This document shows, piece by piece, positions 49,475 through 59,500 of a stretch of DNA of 64,000 nucleotides (positions within the stretch are counted from its first letter, which is position 1; every line of letters starts with the position of its first letter). Source of the stretch: Rhizobium sp. 16-449-1b (GTDB lineage: Bacteria > Pseudomonadota > Alphaproteobacteria > Rhizobiales > Rhizobiaceae); assembly GCF_017741935.1 (NCBI RefSeq), contig NZ_JAGHMH010000016.1:1-64000 (forward strand), written 5' to 3'. Made by a program: the position numbers and the translations under genes. A model generated the notes under the pieces. It did not search any database. It saw only the letters and a program-made list of their open reading frames with translations, and was not told the origin of the DNA.

Positions 49475-50296
49475 CTAGAGATTCCAGACTTTCGGCACAG
49501 GCGCGCCGTTGCGCAAGGCTGAAATGATCGGGATCAGGATTTTTCGAAGTGCGAAGCCATCCGAAGCCGCCAGCCGAACGACCAGCTTGCCCGCCCAGCA
49601 GCTTGCGCCACCCATATGGCCGTCGAGCAACGGCCTGACCGCATTGAGATAGCTTTCCGCCTGCGGTCCGACATAGAGCAACGTCGCGAAGGCGACCTGG
49701 CCCGACAGCACCGCCTGCTCGCGCGTCAGCGCTTGCACCTCGCCCGCGAGCCTCAGATCTTCGGCATGGCAGAGCCGGCCTTCCCGGCGGATACGCCAGC
49801 GGTCGCGGAACAGCCCCGAGACAACCGCCTCGCCCATCGCCTTGCGCCCGAGCAGCACCGCTTCGACCGCAAGGAATTCCGCGCCCTCGTCGAGATCGAC
49901 ATCGAGCCGTCGATAGAGCGACGAGCGATCGAAGAGAATGGTTTCCTGCGGCAGCCAGTCTACGCGCGCATTGGCGCCGACCTGAATTTTCGTGGTGATC
50001 TCGGCAGTGCCGGCGGAAGCTTTGTAGATTTTCTCGCAGGCCTGCGTGGTCACGTCGATGCGCGTGCCTGGACCGGCAACGACGCTCCAGTCCATGCGGT
50101 CGCCGCCTGTGAGCCCGCCGGCCGTGTTGATGATGACGGCTTCCATCGAGGCATCGAAGGTATCGGGCAGCCGGATCTTCGCGGCACCCTCCTGATAGAG
50201 CTCGCGGATGCGCGTGTGCCCGCCCAGCGACTTCGCGGCCAGATGCCCGCGGCCTTCGGCTCTTTGCGGTCTGGTGGCTACCGCGGCGTTCGTCAT
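49475..50296 (-). CDS. ureD: Urease accessory protein UreD
   Basis: 273 residues. GAAKIRLPDTFDASMEAVIINTAGGLTGGDRMDWSVVAGPGTRIDVTTQACEKIYKA is the conserved UreD/UreH part, followed by ARVDWLPQETILFDRSSLYRRLDVDLDEGAEFLAVEAVLLGRKAMGE. It is the scaffold that guides nickel into apo-urease. First gene of the ure part, 161 bases after urtE. Confidence 0.95.
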   Translation of the reverse strand: MTNAAVATRPQRAEGRGHLAAKSLGGHTRIRELYQEGAAKIRLPDTFDASMEAVIINTAGGLTGGDRMDWSVVAGPGTRIDVTTQACEKIYKASAGTAEITTKIQVGANARVDWLPQETILFDRSSLYRRLDVDLDEGAEFLAVEAVLLGRKAMGEAVVSGLFRDRWRIRREGRLCHAEDLRLAGEVQALTREQAVLSGQVAFATLLYVGPQAESYLNAVRPLLDGHMGGASCWAGKLVVRLAASDGFALRKILIPIISALRNGAPVPKVWNL

Positions 50297-50457
50297 TCAA
50301 TGCCCTTTTCATGCCGCCGGTTTGCCCGGCAGTTCTCATTCAACCCTGTAACTGATTGAAAGCAAGCAATTTCCGTGCCGCGCGAAGGACACCGCAATCC
50401 CGGCGCCGGCCAGCGGGGCGCATGTCGTCGAGTGCCTTTAAAAGCGGCGAATGCCGA

Positions 50458-51153
50458 TCAGACGGTCAGATGCCGGCGCGCCTCAGGCGTATCCAGCGTC
50501 TCCGCCAGCCCCTCATGCACGATCTCGCCTCGATCCATGATGTAGACGTAATCGGCAAGCTCGCGGCAGAAATCGAGGTACTGTTCGACGAGCAGGATCG
50601 CCATGCCGGTGCTATCGCGCAGATAGCGGATCGCCCGGCCGATATCCTTGATGATCGACGGCTGGATGCCCTCGGTCGGCTCGTCGAGCACGAGGATCTT
50701 CGGCCGCGTCACCATTGCCCGTCCGATCGCCAGCTGCTGCTGCTGCCCACCCGAGAGATCGCCGCCGCGCCGCCCGAGCATGGTCTGCAGCACGGGAAAC
50801 AGGCTGAAGATATCGTCGGGAATATTCTTGTCGCGGCGCGTAAGCGGCGCGAAGCCGGTCTCGAGATTTTCCTTCACCGTCAGCAACGGAAAGATCTCCC
50901 GCCCCTGCGGGACATAGCCGATGCCCTGCTTGGCGCGCGCATAGGGCGCCAAGCCGTTGAGCTTGGTGTCGTTGAAAGTCACCGTGCCAGACGACAGCGG
51001 ATGCTGGCCGGTGACGGCGCGCAACAGCGAGCTCTTGCCCACACCGTTGCGGCCGAGCACGCAGGTGATCTTGCCCATCTCCGCCTTCAGCGAGATGCCG
51101 CGCAGCGCCTGCGCCGCGCCATAGTGGAGGTTTGCGTTTTCGACGGTCAGCAT
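50458..51153 (-). CDS. urtE: Urea ABC transporter ATP-binding protein UrtE
   Basis: 231 residues, LivF-like. Walker A GRNGVGKSS, signature LSGGQQQQLAIGRAMV, Walker B ILVLDEPTEGIQPS, then the switch His replaced by Gln in LVEQYLDF as in LivF/UrtE proteins. With UrtD it powers the urea permease. It is separated from urtD by a mosaic repeat (51181-51340). Confidence 0.93.
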   Translation of the reverse strand: MLTVENANLHYGAAQALRGISLKAEMGKITCVLGRNGVGKSSLLRAVTGQHPLSSGTVTFNDTKLNGLAPYARAKQGIGYVPQGREIFPLLTVKENLETGFAPLTRRDKNIPDDIFSLFPVLQTMLGRRGGDLSGGQQQQLAIGRAMVTRPKILVLDEPTEGIQPSIIKDIGRAIRYLRDSTGMAILLVEQYLDFCRELADYVYIMDRGEIVHEGLAETLDTPEARRHLTV

Positions 51154-51180
51154 GGTTTTCCCCTATGATCGCTTACGGTT

Positions 51181-51340
51181 GTGGCGCCCCCCTCTGCCCT
51201 GCCGGGCATCTCCCCCACAGGTGGGGAGATTGGCTGGGCGCACCCACTCGCTCCAACGGCTGTTGATTGACGAGATGCCCGCCACAGGTCGATCTCCCCC
51301 CTTGTGGGGGAGATGCCCGGCAGGGCAGAGGGGGGTATCA
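51181..51340. repeat. Mosaic palindromic repeat, RIME-like, copy 2
   Basis: CCCCTCTGCCCTGCCGGGCA at the left end and its reverse complement at the right; inner ATCTCCCCC/GGGGGAGAT hairpins as in copy 1 at 33121-33286, but the middle differs (GCTCCAACGGCTGTTGATTG). It lies between urtE and urtD. Confidence 0.8.
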
Positions 51341-51355
51341 CGCGCACAACGCTCA

Positions 51356-52120
51356 TCACCGCCCCAGATAATTCTCGATCACCTTCGGATCGGAGCTCAC
51401 AAAATCGATCGACCCTTCAGCCAGCACCGAGCCTTCAGCAAGACACGTCACCTTCACCCCAAGGTCACGAATAAACCCCATGTCGTGCTCGACAACGACC
51501 ACCGACCGCGTCTTGGCGATCTCCTTGAGCAGGATCGCCGTCTCCGCCGTCTCCGCATCCGTCATCCCGGCCACCGGCTCGTCGACCAGCAACAGCTTCG
51601 GCTCCTGCGCGAGCAGCATGCCGATCTCCAGCCACTGCTTCTGCCCATGGCTGAGATTGGCCGCGAGATCGTCGCGGCGGTGCGTCAGGCGAACGGTCGA
51701 GAGGATCTCGTCGATCCGCGACCGATCCTCGCTCGACAGCCGATAGAACAGCGTCGAAAACACCCCGCGCCTGCGGTTCAGGGCCAGCTCGATATTGTCC
51801 CAGACCGTGTGGCTCTCGAACACCGTCGGCTTCTGGAACTTGCGGCCGATGCCGAGTTGGGCGATGTCGGCTTCGTCGAGCTTGGTGAGGTCGGTCTGGC
51901 CGTTGAAGAACACCTGCCCGGTATCCGGCCGCGTCTTGCCGGTGATGATGTCCATCATCGTCGTCTTGCCGGCGCCGTTGGGACCGATGATGGCCCGCAG
52001 TTCGCCCGGTTCGATGACGATCGACAGCGAATTCAGCGCCTTGAAGCCATCGAAGGAGACGGAGACGTTGTCGAGGTAGAGAACGCTGTTGGGTTTGACG
52101 TCAGGGATCATGGCGCTCAC
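51356..52120 (-). CDS. urtD: Urea ABC transporter ATP-binding protein UrtD
   Basis: 254 residues, LivG-like. Walker A GPNGAGKTT, signature LSHGQKQWLEIGMLL (LSHGQ, the UrtD form), Walker B LLLVDEPVAGMTDAE and switch His VVVEHDMGFI. Its start overlaps the urtC stop by 4 bases. Confidence 0.94.
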   Translation of the reverse strand: MSAMIPDVKPNSVLYLDNVSVSFDGFKALNSLSIVIEPGELRAIIGPNGAGKTTMMDIITGKTRPDTGQVFFNGQTDLTKLDEADIAQLGIGRKFQKPTVFESHTVWDNIELALNRRRGVFSTLFYRLSSEDRSRIDEILSTVRLTHRRDDLAANLSHGQKQWLEIGMLLAQEPKLLLVDEPVAGMTDAETAETAILLKEIAKTRSVVVVEHDMGFIRDLGVKVTCLAEGSVLAEGSIDFVSSDPKVIENYLGR

Positions 52121-53280
52121 TCCGCGGGCTGGATTTCGGCGTCGACACCGTCTTCGCGCTTTGCTGGCGGCGTGTCGCTGGAGGACGGCTTGCGCTTGCC
52201 GATATACTGGCCGATCGTGCCGACGATGCCCTTGGGCAGGAACAGCGTCACCGCCACGAACAACCCGCCGAGCGCGAAGAGCCAGAATTCCGGGAAGAGA
52301 CCGGTAAAGATCGTCTTGCCGCCATTGACCATGATCGCGCCGATGATCGGCCCGATCAGCGTCGAACGCCCGCCGACCGCCGTCCAGATGACGACTTCGA
52401 TCGAGTTGGCCGGCGCGAATTCGCCGGGGTTGATGATGCCCACCTGCGGCACGTAAAGCGCGCCGGCAATGCCCGCCATCATCGCCGAGACGACGAAGGT
52501 GAAGAGCTTGAAGTGCTCGACGCGGTAGCCGAGGAAGCGCGTGCGGCTTTCCGCGTCGCGCACGCCGACCAGCACCTTGCCGAACTTCGAGCGCACGATG
52601 GCGGACGCGATCAGCAGCGACAGTGCCAACAGTATCGCGGTGGCCGAGAAGAGTGCCGCGCGGGTGCCGTCGGCCTGGATGTTGTAGCCGATGATGTCCT
52701 TGAAATCGGTCAGGCCGTTATTGCCGCCAAAGCCCATGTCGTTGCGGAAGAAGGCGAGCAGCAGCGCGTAGGTCATCGCCTGGGTGATGATCGAGAGATA
52801 GACGCCGTTTACGCGCGAACGGAAGGCGAACCAGCCGAAGACGAAGGCGAGCAACCCGGGCACCACTAGCACCATCAGCGCCGCGAACCAGAAATGGTCA
52901 AACCCATGCCAGAACCACGGCAGTTCCTTGTAGTTCAGGAACACCATGAAATCGGGGAGGATGGGATCGCCGTAGCTGCCGCGCGTGCCGATCTGGCGCA
53001 TCAGATACATGCCCATCGCATAGCCGCCGAGCGCGAAGAAGGCGCCGTGGCCGAGCGAGAGAATGCCGCAGAAACCCCAGACGAGATCGAGCGCCAGCGC
53101 GAGAAGTGCATAGGTCAGATACTTGCCGAACAGTGACATGATGTAGGTCGGGATATGCAGCGGGCTTGATGCCGGCGTCATCAGGTTCAGCACCGGCACC
53201 AGCACGGCGAGCGCCAGCAGAATGAAGAGCGCGACGATGATCTTGCGATCGAGAGACCGGAGAAGGAAGGCCGTAATCAT
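52117..53280 (-). CDS. urtC: Urea ABC transporter permease UrtC
   Basis: 387 residues, LivM-like, about ten helices. YALLALALDLVWGFCGILSLGHGAFFALGGYAMGMYLMRQ is the conserved core; DAESRTRFLGYRVEHFKLFTFVVSAMMAGIAGALYVPQVGIINPGEF the coupling region. The start at 53280 overlaps the urtB stop; the longer open frame upstream is antisense noise within urtB. A ~25-residue polar C-terminus is at the end. Confidence 0.94.
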   Translation of the reverse strand: MITAFLLRSLDRKIIVALFILLALAVLVPVLNLMTPASSPLHIPTYIMSLFGKYLTYALLALALDLVWGFCGILSLGHGAFFALGGYAMGMYLMRQIGTRGSYGDPILPDFMVFLNYKELPWFWHGFDHFWFAALMVLVVPGLLAFVFGWFAFRSRVNGVYLSIITQAMTYALLLAFFRNDMGFGGNNGLTDFKDIIGYNIQADGTRAALFSATAILLALSLLIASAIVRSKFGKVLVGVRDAESRTRFLGYRVEHFKLFTFVVSAMMAGIAGALYVPQVGIINPGEFAPANSIEVVIWTAVGGRSTLIGPIIGAIMVNGGKTIFTGLFPEFWLFALGGLFVAVTLFLPKGIVGTIGQYIGKRKPSSSDTPPAKREDGVDAEIQPAE

Positions 53281-54896
53281 GCTTCCACCGCCCTTCCTTT
53301 GAGTGCGAAGAGCCCACGCGGCCGCTTCTGGATGAAGAGAATGATGAGGACGAGCACCAGGATCTTGCCGAGCACGGCGCCGGCAAAGGGCTCGAGGAAC
53401 TTGTTGACGACGCCGAGCGACAGCGCGCCCACTAGCGTGCCCCACAGATTGCCGACACCGCCGAACACCACGACCATGAAGCTGTCGATGATGTAGCTCT
53501 GGCCGAGATTGGGTGAGACGTTGTCGATCTGGCTGAGCGCCACGCCCGCCATGCCGGCAATGCCGGAGCCGAGCGCGAAGGTGAAGGCATCGACCCATCC
53601 GGTGCGGATGCCCATCGACGATGCCATGCGCCGGTTCTGCGTGACGGCGCGCATCTGCAGGCCGAAGGCGGAACGCTTCAGCAGCATCAGTAGCGTCACG
53701 AACACCGCCATCGAAAAGACGATGATCCACAGGCGGTTCCAGGTGATCGACAGGCCGCCGAGCTCGAACGCGCCCGACATCCAGCTTGGATTGCGCACCT
53801 CGCGGTTGGTCGGCCCGAAGATCGAGCGTACAGCCTGCTGCAGGATGAGCGACACGCCCCAGGTGGCGAGCAGCGTTTCCAGCGGACGTCCATAGAGATA
53901 GCGGATCACGGTGCGTTCGATGACGAGGCCGACGAAGCCGGTGAAGATGAAGGCGGCCGGTACGGCGAAGGCCAGCGAGTAGACTTCGAGGCCGGGGAAT
54001 GTCGAGGCGATATACTGCTGCACCACATAGGTCGTGTAGGCACCGATCATCACCATCTCGCCATGCGCCATGTTGATGACGCCCATGACGCCGAAGGTGA
54101 TGGCAAGGCCGATGGCTGCAAGCAGCAGCACCGAGCCGAGCGACAGGCCGTACCAGACATTCTGCACCACGTCCCAGAGCGCCAGGCTGCGGTTGATCGT
54201 GTTGATATGCGTCTGGATTTCGCCCTTGAGTTCGTCAGGCGCGGTCGCCATGGCGGTCGTCAGGATGGTCAGCGCGTTGCGGCCGCCACGGGCGGCGATC
54301 GTGTCGATCGCGGACTTCTTGTCCTCGGCGCCGACATCGCTCTTCAGCACCATCACGGCGCGGGCGGCTTCCATCGTCCCCTTGACCTCGCCGTCCTTCT
54401 CAGCGGCAAGCGCGGAGTTCAGAAGTTCGAGATTGGCGGGATCGGCATCGCGCAGCAGCCCCTGGGCAGCCGCAAGGCGGGCGCCGCGATCGGGAGAGAG
54501 CAGCGTCAGCTGGCTCATGGCCGAAGCGATGACGCCGCGCAGCGAATTGTTGATGCGGACCTTGGACATGTAGTCCGCGTCGATATCGGCGACAGCCTCG
54601 CCGCTGATCGGATCGGAAAAGGTCGGCTCGTCCTCCGTGCCGCCCTGAAGCAGAACCGGGCCACCGCTTTCCGAATTCACGTAAAGCTGGCCGTCGCTGA
54701 GCTGCTGCAGGATCTGGCTGACATGGGCATCGCCGGATGCGACCAGCGCCTTGATGGCGACCTCACGCTCCGGAAAATCGCCGACGCCGAGCGCGTCGAC
54801 CAGCGCATGGATGTCTTCCTGCGCCTTCAGCGCCGTGGCGAATGCCGGCAGGGCCAGGCACAAGGTCAAAAGCAAAATCTTGATGGCGCGATACAT
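53277..54896 (-). CDS. urtB: Urea ABC transporter permease UrtB, with periplasmic N-terminal extension
   Basis: 539 residues. The C-terminal ~300 are a LivH-like permease (GLSLGSVLLLAAIGLAITFGVMGVINMAHGEMVMIGAYTTY; VGALSLGVVNKFLEPFAGAVLGK). The N-terminal ~230 carry a signal peptide and helical repeat-like sequence (LVDALGVGDFPEREVAIKALVASGDAHV; GRNALTILTTAMATAPDELKGEIQTHINTINRSLALWDVVQ), an extension typical of UrtB and absent from LivH. The start at 54896 begins the signal peptide; the open frame extends 39 bases further. Confidence 0.93.
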   Translation of the reverse strand: MYRAIKILLLTLCLALPAFATALKAQEDIHALVDALGVGDFPEREVAIKALVASGDAHVSQILQQLSDGQLYVNSESGGPVLLQGGTEDEPTFSDPISGEAVADIDADYMSKVRINNSLRGVIASAMSQLTLLSPDRGARLAAAQGLLRDADPANLELLNSALAAEKDGEVKGTMEAARAVMVLKSDVGAEDKKSAIDTIAARGGRNALTILTTAMATAPDELKGEIQTHINTINRSLALWDVVQNVWYGLSLGSVLLLAAIGLAITFGVMGVINMAHGEMVMIGAYTTYVVQQYIASTFPGLEVYSLAFAVPAAFIFTGFVGLVIERTVIRYLYGRPLETLLATWGVSLILQQAVRSIFGPTNREVRNPSWMSGAFELGGLSITWNRLWIIVFSMAVFVTLLMLLKRSAFGLQMRAVTQNRRMASSMGIRTGWVDAFTFALGSGIAGMAGVALSQIDNVSPNLGQSYIIDSFMVVVFGGVGNLWGTLVGALSLGVVNKFLEPFAGAVLGKILVLVLIILFIQKRPRGLFALKGRAVEA

Positions 54897-55070
54897 CGGC
54901 TTTCTGCCTCGGTTATCGTTGGCCTTCCGGCGCAATCGGGGAAATTCAGGCCTCTAACTCGGCAACTGCCGTCCGAAGCCTCAAGGCCGCGCTTCGGAGA
55001 GAGAACTTCCGCCCGGACAGGAGGGCCGGACGGAAGCTGTTTTCAGGCTTTAGAGTGAAGGGGTGTCCAC

Positions 55071-56363
55071 TCAGGAGCCCTTGCCGCCGCACTTGCCCGT
55101 TGCGACATTGAAGTTGCCGCAGTTCATGGGCTTGCGCCAATCGGAGATCAGGTCCTTGGAGTCAGGCAGGAAGTCGGACCATTCGTCGCCAACCACGGCA
55201 GGGGTCTGCTGGACGATTTCGAACTGGCCGTTCGCCTGGATTTCACCGATCAGCACCGGCTTGGTGATGTGGTGGTTCGGCATGACGGTAGCGTAGCCGC
55301 CCGACAGGTTCGGAACCGTGGTGCCGATGATCGTGTCGAGAACCTTGTCCGTGTCGGTCGTGCCGGCAGCCTGGACCGCCTTAACCCATGCGTTGAAGCC
55401 GATATAGGCAGCTTCCATCGGGTCGTTGGTCACGCGCTTGTCGTTCTTGGTGTAGGCATGCCACTCCTTGATGAACTTCTTGTTCGCCGGGCTTTCGACC
55501 GATTCGAAGTAGTTCCAGGCAGCCAGGTGGCCGACGAGCGGCTTGGTGTCGAGACCGGCAAGCTCTTCTTCGCCGACCGAGAAGGCGACAACAGGGATGT
55601 CGGTTGCCTTGACGCCCTGGTTGCCGAGTTCCTTGTAGAACGGAACGTTGGCGTCACCGTTGATGGTGGAGACGACGGCGGTCTTCTTGCCGGCGCCACC
55701 GAATTCCTTGATCTTGGAGACTTCCGTCTGCCAGTCGGAGAAGCCGAACGGCGTGTAGTTGACGATGATGTCTTCCTTCGGAATGCCCTTCGAGATCAGG
55801 TAGGCTTCCAGGATCTTGTTGGTCGTGCGCGGATAGACGTAGTCGGTGCCTTCCAGAACGAAGCGCTTAACGCCTTCCTTTTCCATCAGGTAGTCGACGG
55901 CCGGGATCGCCTGCTGGTTCGGAGCGGCACCCGTGTAGAAGATGTTGCGCGAGGACTCTTCGCCTTCATACTGTACCGGGTAGAACAGGATGGAGTTGAG
56001 CTCTTCGAAAACCGGCAGGACCGACTTGCGCGACGAGGACGTCCAGCAACCGAAGACGGCCGCGACCTTGTCCTTTTCGATCAGCTCGCGTGCCTTTTCG
56101 GCAAACAGCGGCCAGTCGGAAGCCGGATCGACGACGACGGCCTCAAGCTTCTTGCCGAGAAGGCCGCCCTTCTTGTTCTGCTCGTCGATGAGCATCAGCA
56201 TGGCGTCTTTCAGCGTCGTTTCGGAGATCGCCATCGTGCCGGACAGCGAATGCAGAACGCCGACCTTGATGGTGTCGTCAGCCGCAACGGCTCCATGGAA
56301 TGCGGCCGTGGCCGACATGACGGCGCCGAGCACGGCACCGGAAACATATGATCGCAGATTCAT
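55071..56363 (-). CDS. urtA: Urea ABC transporter substrate-binding protein UrtA
   Basis: 430 residues. Signal peptide ends near GAVAADD; then IKVGVLHSLSGTMAISETTLKDAMLMLIDEQNKKGG, WTSSSRKSVLPVFEELNSILFYPVQYEGEESS and FVLEGTDYVYPRTTNKI, the UrtA/FmdD pattern. It binds urea in the periplasm. ATG 56363 has GAGGGG 9 bases upstream. First gene of the urea block; its upstream region is shared with the divergent NCS1-type sensor kinase. Confidence 0.95.
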   Translation of the reverse strand: MNLRSYVSGAVLGAVMSATAAFHGAVAADDTIKVGVLHSLSGTMAISETTLKDAMLMLIDEQNKKGGLLGKKLEAVVVDPASDWPLFAEKARELIEKDKVAAVFGCWTSSSRKSVLPVFEELNSILFYPVQYEGEESSRNIFYTGAAPNQQAIPAVDYLMEKEGVKRFVLEGTDYVYPRTTNKILEAYLISKGIPKEDIIVNYTPFGFSDWQTEVSKIKEFGGAGKKTAVVSTINGDANVPFYKELGNQGVKATDIPVVAFSVGEEELAGLDTKPLVGHLAAWNYFESVESPANKKFIKEWHAYTKNDKRVTNDPMEAAYIGFNAWVKAVQAAGTTDTDKVLDTIIGTTVPNLSGGYATVMPNHHITKPVLIGEIQANGQFEIVQQTPAVVGDEWSDFLPDSKDLISDWRKPMNCGNFNVATGKCGGKGS

Positions 56364-56446
56364 CTGGTTGATCCCCTCTTCTTGTTCCGACAACAGGCCT
56401 GAAACGGCGATTAACTGTTGCTTAAGGGACTATCCGGTGCTGCACT

Positions 56447-56488
56447 GCGAAAGCGTATACGCGAAATGACGTAGGTGACGGGGCGAAA
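56447..56488. promoter_or_regulatory. Candidate regulatory sites between urtA and the sensor kinase
   Basis: A perfect 10-bp palindrome GCGTATACGC (56453-56462) lies between direct GCGAAA repeats at 56447, 56461 and 56483. It is in the ~217-base region between the divergent urtA and kinase genes, where an operator of the paired response regulator would be expected. No sigma-54 promoter with GG-N10-GC spacing was found here. Confidence 0.35.
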
Positions 56489-56580
56489 TGTGCAGTTTTG
56501 CGTTGCACCGCACTCTTAAGCCCCGCACTGTTCCATGTTACGAACGCATGACAAGGGGAACGAAGGGGCCGATTACGGGC

Positions 56581-59500
56581 ATGGCAGCGCGGCAACGCAT
56601 TATTCCGGTCAGGCGCGAATACAATCGCTGGGTCGCCAACCAGACGCTGGAAGACTATGCGCTGCGCTTCACCGCAAAGAGCGCCCGGCAGTTCTCCTCG
56701 CAGCGCATCTCGCAGACGGCGATCGGCGCCATCTCCTTCCTGGCGCTGGAGGCGATCGGCGGCGCCATCACGCTCTCCTACGGCACCACCAACGCCTTCT
56801 ATGCGATCATCGTCGCCTCGATCGCCATGCTCGCCATCGGCCTGCCGATCAGCCGCTATGCGATCCGCCACGGCGTCGACATCGACCTGCTGACGCGTGG
56901 CGCGAGCTTCGGCTATATCGGCTCGACGATCACCTCGCTGATCTACGCCAGCTTCACCTTCATGCTGTTTGCGATCGAGGCGTCGATCATGTCCGGCGCG
57001 CTGGAGCTGACCTTGGGCATTCCGCTCTGGATCGGCTACATCATCAGCGCCGTCATGGTCATCCCGCTGGTCACCCACGGGGTCCGGCTGATCAGCCGCT
57101 TCCAGCTTCTGACGCAGCCGTTCTGGATCGTCCTCAACATCCTGCCCTTCCTCTTCATCGCCGTGATGGACTGGGAGAAGTTCGACCTCTGGCGTGCCTT
57201 CTCCGGCATCCGCCATGCCTCGGGTCCGCCCGGCACCATCGCCCCCTTCGATCTCGTCGAGTTCGGCGCGGCCTCCGCCGTCATCCTTGCGCTGATGTCG
57301 CAGATCGGCGAACAGGCCGACTTCCTGCGCTTCTTGCCCCCGGAAAAGCAGACGAAGTGGCGCCACCGCCTCGCCGTCTTCCTCGCCGGCCCCGGCTGGG
57401 TCATCATCGGCGCGCCGAAGCTGCTGGCCGGCTCCTTCCTCGTCGTGCTCACATTCGCGTCGGGCGTGCCGGCGGACCGCGCCGCCGATCCGGCGCAGAT
57501 GTATCTCACCGCCTTCGGCTACATGATCCCCTGGCACAACGCCGCGCTCCTCTTGATGGCCGCCTTCGTCATGGTCTCGCAGCTGAAGATCAACGTGATG
57601 AACGCCTACGCGGGGTCGCTCGCATGGTCGAACTTCTTCTCCCGTTTGACCCACAGCCACCCCGGCCGCGTCATCTGGCTGGTGTTCAACGTGGCGATCG
57701 CGCTGCTCCTGATGGAGCTCGGCATCTACCGGCTGCTCGAGGAAACGCTCGGCATCTTCTCGATCATCGCCATGGCCTGGCTCTGCACGATCTCGGCCGA
57801 TCTCTTCATCAACAAGCCGCTCGGGCTCGCCCCTCCTGGCATCGAGTTCAAGCGCGCCCATCTCTACGACATCAATCCCGTCGGCCTCGGCGCCATGACG
57901 TTGTCGGCGACCATCGCGCTCATCGCCCATTTCGGCGTCTTCGGCACGGTCGCGGCGTCGCTCGCACCCTACATCACCCTCATCGTCGCCCTCATCGCCT
58001 CGCCCGCGATCGCTTGGGCCACGAAGGGCAAGTTCTACCTCGCCCGCAAGCCGCGCCAGAGCTGGAAGAACCTGACCAACATCACCTGCTCCGTTTGCGA
58101 GCACCCCTTCGAGCCCGAGGACATGGCATGGTGTCCCGCCTATGCCGCGCCGATCTGCTCGCTCTGCTGCTCGCTCGACAGCCGCTGCCACGACATGTGC
58201 AAGCCCAATGCGCATCTGAACGCGCAGGTCGGCTATGTCGCCAAGGCGGTGCTGCCGGAAACCATCGTCCAGAAACTCACCACCCGCCTCGGCCGTTACG
58301 GCATAGCCGTCATCCTGGCGCTGACATCAGTCGGCGCCATCCTCGCCATGATCGCCCACCAGGTCTCCTCGGCCTCGCCGGCGACCGCCGAGGTCGTCAA
58401 CGGCACGATCCTCATCGTCTTCTTCGTCTTCGCCGTCATCGCCGGCGTCGTCTGCTGGTTCTACGTCCTCGCCCATGACAGCCGCGTCGTCGCCGAGGAG
58501 GAATCCTCGCGCCAGAACACGCTGCTCCTGAAGGAGATCGCCGCCCACAAGAAGACCGACGCCGCCCTGCAGGCCGCCAAGGAAACCGCCGAGGCCGCCA
58601 ACCGCGCCAAGAGCCGCTATGTCGTCGGCCTCAGCCACGAGCTGCGCACGCCGCTCAACGCCGTGCTCGGCTACGCCCAGATCCTGGAGCGCGACGAAAC
58701 CATACCCACGCCGCGCCAATCTTCGATCAAGGTCATCCGCCGTAGCGCCGAGCATCTCTCCGGCCTGATCGACGGCCTGCTTGATATCTCGAAGATCGAG
58801 GCCGGCCGCCTGCAGGTCTATTCCAACGAGATCAACATCCAGGATTTCCTCGACCAGATCGTCGACATGTTCCGGCCGCAGGCGCTCGCCAAGGGATTGA
58901 CCTTCAACCATCAGCGCGCACCTGCCCTGCCCCAGTTCGTGCGCACCGACGAGAAGCGCCTGCGCCAGATCCTCGTCAATCTGCTCTCCAACGCCATCAA
59001 GTTCACCGACGAAGGCACCGTCACCTTCGACGTCGCCTATCGCAGCCAGGTCGCGACCTTCACCGTGACGGACACCGGCCGCGGCATCGCCGAGAAGGAC
59101 CTGAGCCGCATCTACGAACCCTTCCAGCGCGGCGAGGCCGACAGCATCCGCCCCATGCCCGGCCTCGGCCTTGGGCTGACCATCACCCAGCTTCTGACCA
59201 ACACGCTCGGCGGCGAAATCTCGGTGACCAGCGAGAAGGACAGGGGCTCGACTTTCAAGGTGCGCCTGATGCTATCGGCCGTGCTGCGCGAGATGGCGGC
59301 CCCGCCGCAGGAAAAGAAGATCGTCAGCTATGACGGCCCGCGCCGCACCATCGTCGTCGTCGACGATAACGAGGATCACCGCGAGATGATGCGCGAGATC
59401 CTCGTGCCGTTGGATTTCGTCGTGCTGACGGCGGCCAGCGGCACGGATTGCCTGACGCTGATCGAAGGCATCCAGCCCGATCTCTTCCTCGTCGATATCC

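Noticed and set aside
56364..56487. Sigma-54 promoter for urtA
   Set aside because: No GG-N10-GC element in the right orientation was found on the minus strand.
56422..58215. Minus-strand open frame opposite the NCS1-type kinase
   Set aside because: Translation is Glu/Asp/Arg/Gly-rich noise from codon bias; it also runs into the divergent promoter region.
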